A stretch of DNA of 64,000 nt from Bacillota bacterium (GCA_023411555.1 JAEYOQ010000011.1:62001-126000), one strand, 5' to 3'. Shown: positions 22,288 through 31,893, numbered from the stretch's first letter. The notes: generated by a model not told the origin, from the sequence alone. Translations and numbers: made by a program.

Positions 22288-25011
22288 ATGAGAAAGCTGG
22301 TAGTCGGTATATTAGCCCATGTAGATGCGGGAAAAACAACATTAGCGGAGGGTATGCTCTATCTGACCGGTAGCATAAGAAAATTAGGAAGAGTGGATCA
22401 CAAGGATGCCTTCCTTGATACCTACACACTGGAGCGTGCCAGAGGAATCACCATCTTCTCTAAGCAGGCTGTATTCTCCTACAAGAATGTAGAGGTCGCC
22501 TTACTAGATACCCCAGGGCATGTGGATTTTTCAGCTGAAATGGAACGAACTCTGCAGGTCCTTGATTATGCGGTGTTGGTCATAAGCGGAAGTGATGGTG
22601 TCCAGGGGCATACAGAAACCTTATGGAGGCTTCTGAAACGGTATCGGATACCTACCTTCATTTTTATCAATAAGATGGATATCGTGGGAACGGATCAATC
22701 GGCATTGATAAATGAATTGAAGAAGAAGTTGGGTGATGGATGTGTTGATTTCTCTACCCACCATGATCAGGAAGCTTTCTTAGAGAATCTGGCAATGTGT
22801 GACGAAGAGCTGCTCGATCAATATATGGAAGAGGGAACCCTTAAGGTGGCGGACATAATCACTGCCATTGCAGAAAGAAAAGTATATCCATGCTATTTCG
22901 GCTCAGCTCTTAAGCTGGATGGTGTGGAGGAATTACTCGACGGACTCCAGCAGTATACGAAAACCCCCATATATCCAGAAGACTTTGGAGCTAAGATTTA
23001 TAAGATATCAAGGGATGATCAGGGCAATCGACTGACTCATATGAAGATTACCGGTGGATGCCTCCGGGTTAAGAATTTACTCTCCAATAATGAGCCGGAT
23101 AAGAGAAGGATATCCTCAGGGAGAGGATTGTCTGAGGGAGAAGATGAATCGGAATACTGGGAGGAGAAGGTGAATCAGATTCGGATTTATTCCGGTGCAA
23201 GATACGAAGCGGTCGACGAAGCAAAAGCAGGTATGGTATGTGCGGTAACTGGGCTTACCAGAACCTATCCGGGTGAAGGGCTCGGAAATGAAGTGATTGC
23301 TGATATACCAATATTGGAACCAGTATTGAATTATCAGATTATATTACCCGTTGGGCATGATCCCCACAGTATGCTACTGAAGCTTAGGCAGCTGGAGGAA
23401 GAAGATCCCCAGCTTCATATCGTGTGGTCGGAGCAGCTGAAGGAGATACAGGTCCAGCTGATGGGTGAAGTTCAGATCGAGGTTTTAAAGAGTATAATTT
23501 ATGAGCGCTTCGGTGTAAATGTAGAATTTGGAACCGGGAACATCGTATATAAGGAAACCATAAATGAACCGGTAATGGGGGTAGGACATTTTGAGCCCTT
23601 ACGTCATTATGCAGAGGTGCATCTCCTTCTTGAACCGGATGAACCGGGAAGTGGACTTTCCTTCTATACCAATTGCAGTGAGGATCTTTTGGACCGGAGC
23701 TGGCAGCGACTGGTGCTGACTCATCTGGAAGAAAAAGAACATGTGGGGGTGTTAACCGGTTCTCCGATAACCGATATGAGAATTACATTAATTGCGGGGC
23801 GTGCTCACCTAAAGCACACGGAGGGAGGAGATTTCAGGCAGGCAACCTACCGTGCAGTGAGGCAGGGCTTGAAGAAAGCGAAAAGTATCCTGCTGGAGCC
23901 CTATTATAATTTTAGGTTGGAGATCCCTTCGGAGACAGTTGGCAGGGCAATGTCTGATATCGTAAGAATGAACGGGACCGTTAACCCACCAGAAGTAGAG
24001 GGGGAGAACTCCGTCGTTACCGGATATGCCCCGGTTGCCACGATGAGGGGGTATCAATCCGAGGTCACGGCTTATACCAAAGGCCGGGGAAGACTATTTT
24101 GCACTTTACGAGGCTATCTACCCTGTCATAATCAGGATGAAGTGATACAGCTTATGAATTATGATAGTGAGAGAGATCTATATAATCCTACGGGATCCAT
24201 TTTCTGTGCCCATGGTGCAGGCTTTGTGGTAGAGTGGGATAAGGTTTATAGTTACATGCATTTGCCCTCCCTTTGGGTGCAACCAGAGTCTGAAGAGGAG
24301 GAAATCCCTGAGGAGAAGCCGCTTGCTCCTACCCCTAAGTCGCGAAGCTCCTATGGGGGATCATTGCAGGAGGATAAAGAGCTAGAAGCAATCTTTACCA
24401 GCACCTATGGGCCCATTAAGCAAAAACTAGCTTACTCTTCCGGTGGACTTGGCTATGAGAAAAAATCCAAGGTTGATAATGCGATTCCAAGACAGCAATC
24501 GGTGGAGAAGCCTAGAGAGCCTGTGAAGGAATATCTCCTGGTAGATGGTTACAATATTATATTTTCTTGGGATGAGCTGAATGAGTTAGCCAAGGTGAAT
24601 CTGGATGCGGCCAGAAGTAAATTGATGGATATCCTATGCAATTATCAGGGCTTTAAGAAATGTATCGTAATTCTTGTGTTTGATGCGTATAAGGTCAAGG
24701 GTGGATTGGGATCAATATTTGATTACCATAACATTCATGTGGTCTACACAAAGGAAGCGGAAACGGCGGATGAATATATTGAAAAGGTGACTCATGAAAT
24801 GAGCAGACAGCATCATGTTACGGTTGCAACCTCGGATGCATTAGAGCAGTTAATTATTCTTGGACAGGGAGCGGTACGGTACTCAGCAAAGGACTTAAAG
24901 GCGGAGATCACCCGAGTCAGAGATCAGATACGCAGAGATCATCTGGACAAACAACAGGGAGGCAAGGCTTTTATAGGAGATCAGTTCGATGATATACTGG
25001 GGCAATTCTAG
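22288..25011 (+). CDS. TetM-like translational GTPase fused to a Rae1/YacP NYN endonuclease domain
   Basis: A 907-residue fusion. Residues 1-665 follow EF-G/TetM: G1 AHVDAGKTT (10-18), G2 RARGIT (50-54), G3 DTPGH (74-78), G4 NKMD (128-131), G5-like GSALK (205-209), domain II with an insert at about 262-298, domain III/IV (LMGEVQIEVLKSIIYERFGV) and domain V (GRAMSDIVRMNGTV). A charged, Pro-rich linker (665-745) joins a YacP/Rae1 NYN domain (748-885): YLLVDGYNIIFSW, VILVFDAYKV, TADEYIEKV and TVATSDALEQ keep four acidic active-site positions (753, 799, 828, 850). TetM-type GTPases bind the ribosome; Rae1 cleaves mRNA in the ribosomal A site. It is therefore likely a ribosome-targeted factor that can cut mRNA. 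Whether it protects from tetracycline is unknown. Confidence 0.88.
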   Translation: MRKLVVGILAHVDAGKTTLAEGMLYLTGSIRKLGRVDHKDAFLDTYTLERARGITIFSKQAVFSYKNVEVALLDTPGHVDFSAEMERTLQVLDYAVLVISGSDGVQGHTETLWRLLKRYRIPTFIFINKMDIVGTDQSALINELKKKLGDGCVDFSTHHDQEAFLENLAMCDEELLDQYMEEGTLKVADIITAIAERKVYPCYFGSALKLDGVEELLDGLQQYTKTPIYPEDFGAKIYKISRDDQGNRLTHMKITGGCLRVKNLLSNNEPDKRRISSGRGLSEGEDESEYWEEKVNQIRIYSGARYEAVDEAKAGMVCAVTGLTRTYPGEGLGNEVIADIPILEPVLNYQIILPVGHDPHSMLLKLRQLEEEDPQLHIVWSEQLKEIQVQLMGEVQIEVLKSIIYERFGVNVEFGTGNIVYKETINEPVMGVGHFEPLRHYAEVHLLLEPDEPGSGLSFYTNCSEDLLDRSWQRLVLTHLEEKEHVGVLTGSPITDMRITLIAGRAHLKHTEGGDFRQATYRAVRQGLKKAKSILLEPYYNFRLEIPSETVGRAMSDIVRMNGTVNPPEVEGENSVVTGYAPVATMRGYQSEVTAYTKGRGRLFCTLRGYLPCHNQDEVIQLMNYDSERDLYNPTGSIFCAHGAGFVVEWDKVYSYMHLPSLWVQPESEEEEIPEEKPLAPTPKSRSSYGGSLQEDKELEAIFTSTYGPIKQKLAYSSGGLGYEKKSKVDNAIPRQQSVEKPREPVKEYLLVDGYNIIFSWDELNELAKVNLDAARSKLMDILCNYQGFKKCIVILVFDAYKVKGGLGSIFDYHNIHVVYTKEAETADEYIEKVTHEMSRQHHVTVATSDALEQLIILGQGAVRYSAKDLKAEITRVRDQIRRDHLDKQQGGKAFIGDQFDDILGQF

Positions 25012-25134
25012 CTCCTATTCATGAAGCGTGTTTCTTCCAGTTGGATAAGAAGAATGCAGAAAAGGATAAAATGATAACAAAAAGTATTAATTAAATGAAT
25101 AAGATGATATTATATAATGAAAAGGAGTAGTATT

Positions 25135-25452
25135 ATGAAAATTACAATGTATGGCGCCGAGATCTGTCCGGATTGTGTGGTCGCAAAAAAACAATTAAGT
25201 CTTGATAATAGTATTGAGTTGGATTATAGAAACATCACAGAAAGTACAAAGACCTTAAAGGAATTTTTAGCTTATCGTGACCACGATGACCTCTTTAAAC
25301 CAGTTATTCAAGAAGGCAGAATCGGAATACCTTTCTTTCTTCTTGAGGATGGTACTAAGACCTTTGAGTTAGAAGAGATTATCAGTATTAAAAGTGAGGT
25401 AACCGAGCAGGCTCTTCAATCCTGCTCTATTGACGGAAAAGGACATTGCTAA
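25135..25452 (+). CDS. Glutaredoxin/thioredoxin-like protein
   Basis: A 105-residue thioredoxin-fold protein with a redox-type CPDC motif in MYGAEICPDCVVAKKQL, a cis-Pro segment RIGIPFFLLEDG and a short C-terminal tail ending in GKGHC with extra cysteines. It may act as a small thiol-disulfide exchanger in the cytosol. AAAGGAG before the ATG at 25135 supports this start over the upstream ATG at 25117, which overlaps the ribosome site. The lactate dehydrogenase gene follows after 28 bp. Confidence 0.8.
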   Translation: MKITMYGAEICPDCVVAKKQLSLDNSIELDYRNITESTKTLKEFLAYRDHDDLFKPVIQEGRIGIPFFLLEDGTKTFELEEIISIKSEVTEQALQSCSIDGKGHC

Positions 25453-25480
25453 TGACGTATAATTAGAAGGGAGATTTTAT

Positions 25481-26431
25481 ATGACGATTAATCGTAGTAA
25501 AGTAGTAATTGTAGGAGCAGGCCTGGTAGGTTCCTCTACCGCCTTTAGTTTGATAACACAAGGTATCTGTGATGAAGTTATGATCATTGACATCAATAAA
25601 AATAAAGCACGTGGTGAGGTAATGGACTTATGCCATTGTGTGGAGTATTTAAATCGAAATGTGAAGGTGTCGGAAGGCGAGTATAAGGATTGTGGGGATG
25701 CAGATATCGTTGTCATCACAGCAGGGGCACCTCCGAAGCCCGGTCAGACCAGGCTGGATACCTTGGAGCTATCCGCGAATATTGCTAAAGCGATTGTAGA
25801 GCCGATTATGGCATCCGGTTTTCGTGGGCATTTTATCGTGGTATCGAACCCCGTCGATATCATAGCATATTATGTATATAAACTATCCGGCCTTCCAAAG
25901 AATCAGGTTATTGGTACCGGTACTGCTATGGATTCAGCAAGACTTAAGCATTTCATTGGGGAACTTATTGGAGTGGATCCCAGAAGTGTGCAGGGTTATA
26001 CCATGGGAGAGCATGGGGATAGTCAGATGTGTCCCTGGTCCCATGTCACTGTGGGTGGTAAACGAATCACCGATATCATTGAAGACAATGAAGAGTATAA
26101 GAATGTCAATTTGGATGATATCGTTGGACGTGTGGCCCGTGTCGGCTTAGATATTCTGGAGGTGAAGGGAACAACCTGTTATGGTATAGCTACGGCAGTA
26201 GTCGGGATCATTAAGGCAGTGATGAATGACGAGAATAAGATTATTCCGGTATCTACCCTGTTAGAGGGAGAGTTTGGAGAAACGGATGTCTTTTGTGGTG
26301 TTCCGGCTATACTCAACCGAAACGGAGTACAGGATATCATCGAGGTTCATTTGACACCGGAGGAGAAAAAGAAGTTTAAGAATTCTGTGTCGGTAATCAG
26401 AGAGTATATCAAGAAGCTAAATATTAAATAA
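25481..26431 (+). CDS. ldh: L-lactate dehydrogenase
   Basis: A 316-residue NAD-dependent enzyme that reduces pyruvate to lactate. The nucleotide motif is VVIVGAGLVGSS. APPKPGQTRLDTL carries the Gln that selects pyruvate over oxaloacetate (malate dehydrogenases have Arg there). VSNPVD, TGTAMDSARLKHFIGE and the catalytic His region YTMGEHGDSQ also fit LDH. It is the expected fermentation enzyme of an anaerobe. A strong ribosome site (AAGGGAG) precedes the start. The neighbours do not suggest special regulation. Confidence 0.9.
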   Translation: MTINRSKVVIVGAGLVGSSTAFSLITQGICDEVMIIDINKNKARGEVMDLCHCVEYLNRNVKVSEGEYKDCGDADIVVITAGAPPKPGQTRLDTLELSANIAKAIVEPIMASGFRGHFIVVSNPVDIIAYYVYKLSGLPKNQVIGTGTAMDSARLKHFIGELIGVDPRSVQGYTMGEHGDSQMCPWSHVTVGGKRITDIIEDNEEYKNVNLDDIVGRVARVGLDILEVKGTTCYGIATAVVGIIKAVMNDENKIIPVSTLLEGEFGETDVFCGVPAILNRNGVQDIIEVHLTPEEKKKFKNSVSVIREYIKKLNIK

Positions 26432-26538
26432 GGGAACAAGTAAATATATTTGGTTAAAATAGTAATAATAAAAGCAACATGTCCCACATGTCATCATAAC
26501 GTTGAGATATACCCTAAAAGTATAATGGAGGAAACATT

Positions 26539-27558
26539 ATGGCATCATTATTTACCGGTTATAAAATAAAGAATATGGAACTGAAGAATAGAATTGTTAT
26601 GGCACCGATGTGTATGTATAGTGCAGACAATGACGGAAATCCGAATGACTGGCATATTATACATTATACCAGTAGGGCTGTTGGTCAGACAGGATTAATT
26701 ATTCTCGAAGCAACAGGAGTCGAAAGTAGGGGACGTATCTCGGATCGGGATCTTGGATTGTGGAAGGATGAGCAGATACAGGGACTGAAACGAATCGTGG
26801 ATGCATGCCATATAAGTGGAGCCAAGGTGGGAGTCCAATTAGCTCATGCAGGCAGAAAATCAGAGGTTATGGCAGAACCGAGTATTGCTCCCAGTCCGAT
26901 CGCTTTCAGCGAAAGATATCGAACCCCCTTAGAGATGACAAAGGATGATATTAACCAGGTGAAGGTTGCTTTCAGGGAGGCAGCAGGAAGAGCGGAGCAG
27001 GCAGGCTTTGATGTGATTGAGATCCATGGAGCGCATGGATACCTGATCAGCGAATTCTTATCCCCCTTGACGAATCGGCGAACTGATGAATATGGTGGAA
27101 GTGAAGAGAATCGTTCCAGATTCTTAAAGGAGGTACTTCAAGAGGTAGGTAAGACTTGGCCGAAGGAAAAGCCAATTATACTGAGAGTGTCTGCAGAGGA
27201 TTTTGCGGAAGGCGGTAACAATGAACATATTGTTGCGAAGCTTTTAAAGCTTGTCTCAAATGAGAGAATTGATGTGGTTAATGTAAGCTCTGGAGGTGTT
27301 GTCAATGTTAGTGTGAATGCTTATCCCGGTTATCAGGTAGGCTATGCTAAATCAATCAAACAGGAAACAGGGCTTCCTGTAATCGCTGGGGGACTCATTA
27401 CTTCACCTCATATGGCGGATGAAATCATTCGCAAGGAGGAGGCAGATCTGATCTTCCTAGGACGAGAGCTACTTAGAAATCCTTATTGGCCACTCCATGC
27501 TGCTCAGGAGCTAAAGGAAGAAATAGCATGGCCGATTCAATATGAAAGAGCAAAATAA
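26539..27558 (+). CDS. namA: NADPH dehydrogenase NamA-like (old yellow enzyme family)
   Basis: A 339-residue FMN-containing TIM-barrel enzyme that reduces activated C=C bonds and related electrophiles. The YqjM/NamA marks are present: RIVMAPMCMYSAD (Cys that tunes the flavin), QLAHAGRKSEV, IEIHGAHGYLISEFLSPLTNRRTD in part (His pair), and LIFLGRELLRNPYWP for phosphate binding. Upstream at 26477-26491 is ACATGT-CCC-ACATGT, a possible operator. It is followed by a long two-way terminator. Confidence 0.9.
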   Translation: MASLFTGYKIKNMELKNRIVMAPMCMYSADNDGNPNDWHIIHYTSRAVGQTGLIILEATGVESRGRISDRDLGLWKDEQIQGLKRIVDACHISGAKVGVQLAHAGRKSEVMAEPSIAPSPIAFSERYRTPLEMTKDDINQVKVAFREAAGRAEQAGFDVIEIHGAHGYLISEFLSPLTNRRTDEYGGSEENRSRFLKEVLQEVGKTWPKEKPIILRVSAEDFAEGGNNEHIVAKLLKLVSNERIDVVNVSSGGVVNVSVNAYPGYQVGYAKSIKQETGLPVIAGGLITSPHMADEIIRKEEADLIFLGRELLRNPYWPLHAAQELKEEIAWPIQYERAK

Positions 27559-27622
27559 AAATATTATCAGACGGAAATATTATTAATGTGACAGCCTTTA
27601 AAGCTATCACTAATTAAAACGA

Positions 27623-27691
27623 AACGGGCTTTTTCAAAACATGGATAGCAATCCTTATCTTAGCTAGCACATGTTTTTGAAAAAGCCCGTT
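27623..27691. terminator. Long bidirectional terminator
   Basis: AACGGGCTTTTTCAAAACATG (27623) pairs with its complement at 27670-27691, about 21 bp with one bulged T. It lies between convergent namA and permease genes. Confidence 0.85.
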
Positions 27692-27741
27692 CCAATATTA
27701 AGGCATTGTATGAAATAGTTAATTTAATAAATCATGAAAGC

Positions 27742-29067
27742 TTAATCCTCTTCTACAGTATCATCCTTAGGTACAATAATGTTAAGAACAAAGGATACCA
27801 AGAAGGATACAACGATAGGAGATTTACCAATAATGTTTTGAACATCAGCTGAGAAGAACTGCAAGGAATTAGATACAGTACTGATACCAACTCCAAGTGC
27901 TAAAGCGATACCAACAATCATCTTATTACGATAATTTAAAGGTTGCTCTGAAATCAACTGAATACCGGACATAGTAATGGCTGCAAATACTGTAATTGTA
28001 GCACCGCCAAGAACCGGATAAGGAATGGTTGTCATAACCGCACCGAATTTCGGGACTAAACCAGCAGCAAGCATGATCATACTTACGATAAAGAATACTC
28101 TTTTCGCTACTACCTTGGTGGTTACGATAAGACCTACATTTTGACTGTAGGGATCAGTGGGGAGACCACCGATGAGAGCACCGAGCATACCCATGATTCC
28201 TTGACCCTTGATGGCTCCACCGATTTCATTGTCAGTCGCTTCACGTCTGAAGCCACCAATTGCTGTGGAGGAAACATCGCCGATTGTCTGTACTGCCTGT
28301 ACTATGTACATGATAATCATGGCTAAGATAGCGGAAGGATGGAACTCTACACCCCAGTAGAGGATCTTAGGAAGTGCAATCCAGCTTGAATTAGCAACAT
28401 TATCAAAGTTTATCATACCACCCAAAGCGATGGATAGGATATAGCCGGCTGCGATACCAATTAACATACCGGATACCTTGATATAACCTTTTCCAAAGAA
28501 GTTACAAGCAAGTGTTATAGCGAGAACAACGAGAGCAACGAGCCAGTACTTAGGATCACCAAAGTCCTCAGACTTTGCATTGCCGCCTGCCATATAGGTA
28601 ATAGCAGTGCTATATAGTGAGAGTCCAATACTTAATACCACAGTACCACTTACGATAGGAGGGAAGAATTTACGTATCTTACCGATTCCTATTCCAATGA
28701 AAATGGAAGCAAAAGCACCAACAAGCTGGGCGCCAAAGATAGCACGGATACCATAATTCATACCGATGGCTGTTAAAATAGGCATATAGGCAAAGGCAAC
28801 GCCCATTACGTTAGGCAATCCCATACCAAAGCCAAGGATAGGGAATAGCTGGATCAAAGTAGTGAGACCACCGATAATCATAGCAGCCTGCATCAGTAGA
28901 ATTTTCTCTTCCTCCGGTAAACCAAGTAATTGTGCAACCAGAATCGGTGGAGTAATATTACCGACAAGCATTGCAAGTACGTGTTGTAATGCCTGAGGTA
29001 CGGAGCTACCCCAGCTAGGTTTTCCGTTTAATTCAAATAACGATTTGTCTGTTTTCTTTGCGCTCAT
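27742..29067 (-). CDS. NCS2 family purine/uracil-xanthine permease
   Basis: A 441-residue membrane protein with about 12-14 helices of the nucleobase:cation symporter-2 family. Family segments include LQHVLAMLVGNITPPILVA, FGMGLPNVMGVAFAYMP, IGDVSSTAIGGFRREATD, the QNVGL motif in GGLPTDPYSQNVGLI, and IPYPVLGGATI. The QNVGL and surrounding residues favour xanthine/uric acid transporters over uracil. A weak promoter (TTCCAA, 17, TATAAT read on the minus strand near 29287-29315) would give a leader of about 215 bases; no purine riboswitch core was recognised in it. Confidence 0.88.
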   Translation of the reverse strand: MSAKKTDKSLFELNGKPSWGSSVPQALQHVLAMLVGNITPPILVAQLLGLPEEEKILLMQAAMIIGGLTTLIQLFPILGFGMGLPNVMGVAFAYMPILTAIGMNYGIRAIFGAQLVGAFASIFIGIGIGKIRKFFPPIVSGTVVLSIGLSLYSTAITYMAGGNAKSEDFGDPKYWLVALVVLAITLACNFFGKGYIKVSGMLIGIAAGYILSIALGGMINFDNVANSSWIALPKILYWGVEFHPSAILAMIIMYIVQAVQTIGDVSSTAIGGFRREATDNEIGGAIKGQGIMGMLGALIGGLPTDPYSQNVGLIVTTKVVAKRVFFIVSMIMLAAGLVPKFGAVMTTIPYPVLGGATITVFAAITMSGIQLISEQPLNYRNKMIVGIALALGVGISTVSNSLQFFSADVQNIIGKSPIVVSFLVSFVLNIIVPKDDTVEED

Positions 29068-29571
29068 AGATTAAGATTCCTTTCGATTTTCTTTTCATAA
29101 TGACCGACAATAAAAAATTCTTTTGATAAATGTTTCGTGTAAACAAGTAATAATTTTGTTTGACTAATCAATCTAAATTGTAGCTAAAAAAATAATATTC
29201 AAAATAATAGAAGTATTTATAACTCGTATTACTATGAATATTTAATTGTAGAAAACCACCACACTTTCTTGCGATGTAATAAATATATTATACAATATTA
29301 CTTAGAAAATTGGAATAGATAATTTTAAAAATTTGACAAATTTCACACAAATATTTATTTTAAGGCTGAAAATATGGCTTTTTTATTAAATACATTTTAT
29401 AATGTCTACGGTTTTAAGCTAATCAGGTATTTTTAGGAATCTTTTGAAAAATATGATAAGGTAGTATACAATAGTTGTTAAGCAGTATACGATTACCTTC
29501 GACTATCAGCAGTGATTATTATTTGTCGGTACCCGAAGAGACGATTACAAAACGAAAATGGAGTGATATTA
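29068..29571. other. AT-rich divergent intergenic region
   Basis: About 500 bases without a gene. It holds the probable promoter and leader of the permease on the minus strand, and on the plus side two GTATAC hexamers 21 bp apart (29464 and 29485) that could be an operator for the downstream genes. No RNA family was recognised. Confidence 0.5.
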
Positions 29572-29707
29572 ATGTTCAAGATAGGCTGTCACCTGTCCTC
29601 AGCTAAGGGGTTTTTACACAACACCAAACGAGCTGGAAGGTTATGCTGAGGAGATTCGCATTCTACGGAGTGCATATCGAAAGATAGAGGAGGATTTATC
29701 AGAATGA
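29572..29707 (+). pseudogene. nfo: Deoxyribonuclease IV gene reduced to its two ends
   Basis: The start reads MFKIGCHLSSAKGF, the N-terminus of clostridial endonuclease IV, behind a good ribosome site (GGAGTGAT). At GGTTTTTAC the match changes frame and continues as FYTTPNELEGYAEEIRILRS to a TGA at 29705, which reads as the C-terminus of the same protein. About 14 codons of the front and 31 of the end remain, so the middle of the gene (roughly 700 bp, by family length) has been deleted. In the first frame a TGA is met after 25 codons. The final TGA overlaps the ATG of the GH18 gene, showing the old operon arrangement. Confidence 0.75.
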
Positions 29708-31893
29708 GAAAATTACATGTAACGAAATCAAATCATATGAGAATGTTTTCAATATTACAAAGAAGTATGGTATTCCTTTTATTTTTAGTATTTGTTGCTT
29801 CCTTTCTAAGTAATCCGGGGCATGTCTTTGCAGCAGGTAACGATAAGGAAGCGGAGCTTCATGGGTTCTATCCGACCAATGCTAAGTTCTCTGACCAGGT
29901 GAAAAAGTACATTAATGATGTGGATTCTGTTAGTTTTGCCTGGGCAAGAATGGATGCTGATGAGCCGGGTGTAATAAATACCGTGAAGGGTAGCAATGGT
30001 AATCAAAGCTTCTTCTATCCCAGCGAATATCTTAAGCCTGTGGAATATGCTAAGAGCAAAGGAAAGTCTATACAGATCAATATCTATATGGACGGGAAGG
30101 ACTGTAATGAGCTTCTACCCTACGAAGAAAAGCGGAGTGCAATGCTTCGTGCAATTACCGATTTTGTTCAAACAGATATTTCATCCGGAAATGGCATTTA
30201 TTATGATGGTGTTGTTATAGACTTTGAGGGCTTACGTAATACTAGCGCAGATGGGACCCCTTTGCTGTATGAGGGTAAGCAAATCAGTACCTACTTTGTT
30301 CAATTTCTGACGGATCTAAAGAGTCAGCTGTCACCGAGCGGTAAGAAGCTTTACGTAGCTGTAAATCCCGGCTTATACTATGACGGCTATGATTATTCGG
30401 CAATTATGAAGGTTGCCGACCGTGTCATTCTGATGGCCCATGATTATGAGCCGGTAGAAGGTCTTCTTAAAAGCCAGGTAAGCCAATATACCGGTTATGA
30501 TGCCTTAATGCCAATTAACAGCATGGCACCAATCCAACCAATCAGACAGGCCTTAAATGAAATCAAGAATTCCGCTTCTGATAAAAAAATATTATCCAAG
30601 GTCTGGCTACAGATTACCTTTGATAGCGCACAGTGGAGATTTGATGTCGACTCTGCAGAGGGATGGGAAAGCCTGAAGGGTAACGCATTAAGCCGTGAAG
30701 GTAGGTTGACACCTTTATATCAGTCAATTAAGGCGCGTGTCGATAATACCGATGGTAAGGGTAAGCAGATTGCCTATGGCTATAATAATGAGCTACAGAC
30801 TCCCTACATACAATACTATAATAGCTCCGACAAATCCTGGAATGTCATCCTATATGAGGACAGTAACAGCATAAAGGCAAAGGTTGAGATAGCGAAGACC
30901 TATGGACTTGGTGGTATTTCCATATGGAGTCTTGCGAATGTACCGGATTACACGGATGCTAAGGGGAAGGAATATCATCTGGACGGATGGTCTACCCTTC
31001 TTGAACAGATGGCTGTCTTTGGTGAGCCGGTGGAGGGAGAAAGTCAGTATATCAGTTTTACGGATTCTGGCATCGAGCAGGCTGTTCGGGAAAAGCTAGG
31101 TAAGTCCTCCGGAAAATTGACTCTCGCTGAGGTAGGAGGAATCTACCGACTGAAGCTACCACAGGGAGTGAAAAGCCTTAAGGACTTGAAGCATCTTAAA
31201 AATCTGGAATATCTGGATGCCCAGCAGTTAGGAATAAATGATATCAGCGGGCTAAGCAGCTTGACTAAGCTTAGAGTGCTCTATCTTCAGCGTAATAACA
31301 TTGTTGATATTAATTCGTTGAAAAAGCTGGCCAAGCTGGAGATATTATCTCTGAATGGGAATCAATTGAAGAACTTAGATGCTTTGTCCGGCCTTACAAA
31401 GCTTAGGAAGCTCTATCTGCGAGAGAACAAGATAACAGATATTACCCCCCTAAGTAAATTAACCAAGTTAAATACACTGGAAATCGGTATGAATAATATT
31501 CGGACGGTAGATGCATTAAAAAACCAAAAAGGTCTAAAAATACTAGCATTGGATAACAACCAAATTACCGACATAAAAGCGTTAAAAGCATTAACACAAT
31601 TAGAAAACTTATACTTGCAGAGGAACTCGATCAGTGATATTAGTGTATTGGCCTCATTGAAGAAGCTACAACTACTTTCCTTAAACGGAAATAAGGTAAG
31701 TAATATAGATGCCTTAAGTAAACTCACTAAGCTGGAGATGCTATATCTGAAGGATAATAAGATTTCAGCAGCTACTCCTCTGAAGGGGCTGACCGGTTTA
31801 AAGGAATTATATCTAAGTGGAAATCAGATCTCCGATTATAACCCTATAAAGAGCCTGTTGCAAAAGTCTGATTTCGTATGCGATTTCAATTAG
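29704..31893 (+). CDS. Secreted GH18-type glycosidase with C-terminal leucine-rich repeats
   Basis: A 729-residue protein. A signal peptide covers about residues 20-44 (MVFLLFLVFVASFLSN, then AA). Residues 50-450 form a glycoside hydrolase 18-like barrel; YYDGVVIDFEGL (168-175) has the DxxDxE catalytic motif with Glu175, so the domain is probably active on chitin-like or peptidoglycan GlcNAc chains. Residues about 470-729 hold ten or so 22-residue repeats of the form LxxLxxLxxLxLxxNxIxDIxx, as in internalin and SDS22 proteins, likely for binding. There is no sortase motif or anchor, so it is released or held non-covalently. The start overlaps the nfo remnant. Confidence 0.82.
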   Translation: MRKLHVTKSNHMRMFSILQRSMVFLLFLVFVASFLSNPGHVFAAGNDKEAELHGFYPTNAKFSDQVKKYINDVDSVSFAWARMDADEPGVINTVKGSNGNQSFFYPSEYLKPVEYAKSKGKSIQINIYMDGKDCNELLPYEEKRSAMLRAITDFVQTDISSGNGIYYDGVVIDFEGLRNTSADGTPLLYEGKQISTYFVQFLTDLKSQLSPSGKKLYVAVNPGLYYDGYDYSAIMKVADRVILMAHDYEPVEGLLKSQVSQYTGYDALMPINSMAPIQPIRQALNEIKNSASDKKILSKVWLQITFDSAQWRFDVDSAEGWESLKGNALSREGRLTPLYQSIKARVDNTDGKGKQIAYGYNNELQTPYIQYYNSSDKSWNVILYEDSNSIKAKVEIAKTYGLGGISIWSLANVPDYTDAKGKEYHLDGWSTLLEQMAVFGEPVEGESQYISFTDSGIEQAVREKLGKSSGKLTLAEVGGIYRLKLPQGVKSLKDLKHLKNLEYLDAQQLGINDISGLSSLTKLRVLYLQRNNIVDINSLKKLAKLEILSLNGNQLKNLDALSGLTKLRKLYLRENKITDITPLSKLTKLNTLEIGMNNIRTVDALKNQKGLKILALDNNQITDIKALKALTQLENLYLQRNSISDISVLASLKKLQLLSLNGNKVSNIDALSKLTKLEMLYLKDNKISAATPLKGLTGLKELYLSGNQISDYNPIKSLLQKSDFVCDFN

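Noticed and set aside
29068..29285. Purine riboswitch in the leader of the NCS2 permease
   Set aside because: The reverse strand was read for the conserved purine core elements (TTTCTACC and GGACTA-like parts) and they are not present.
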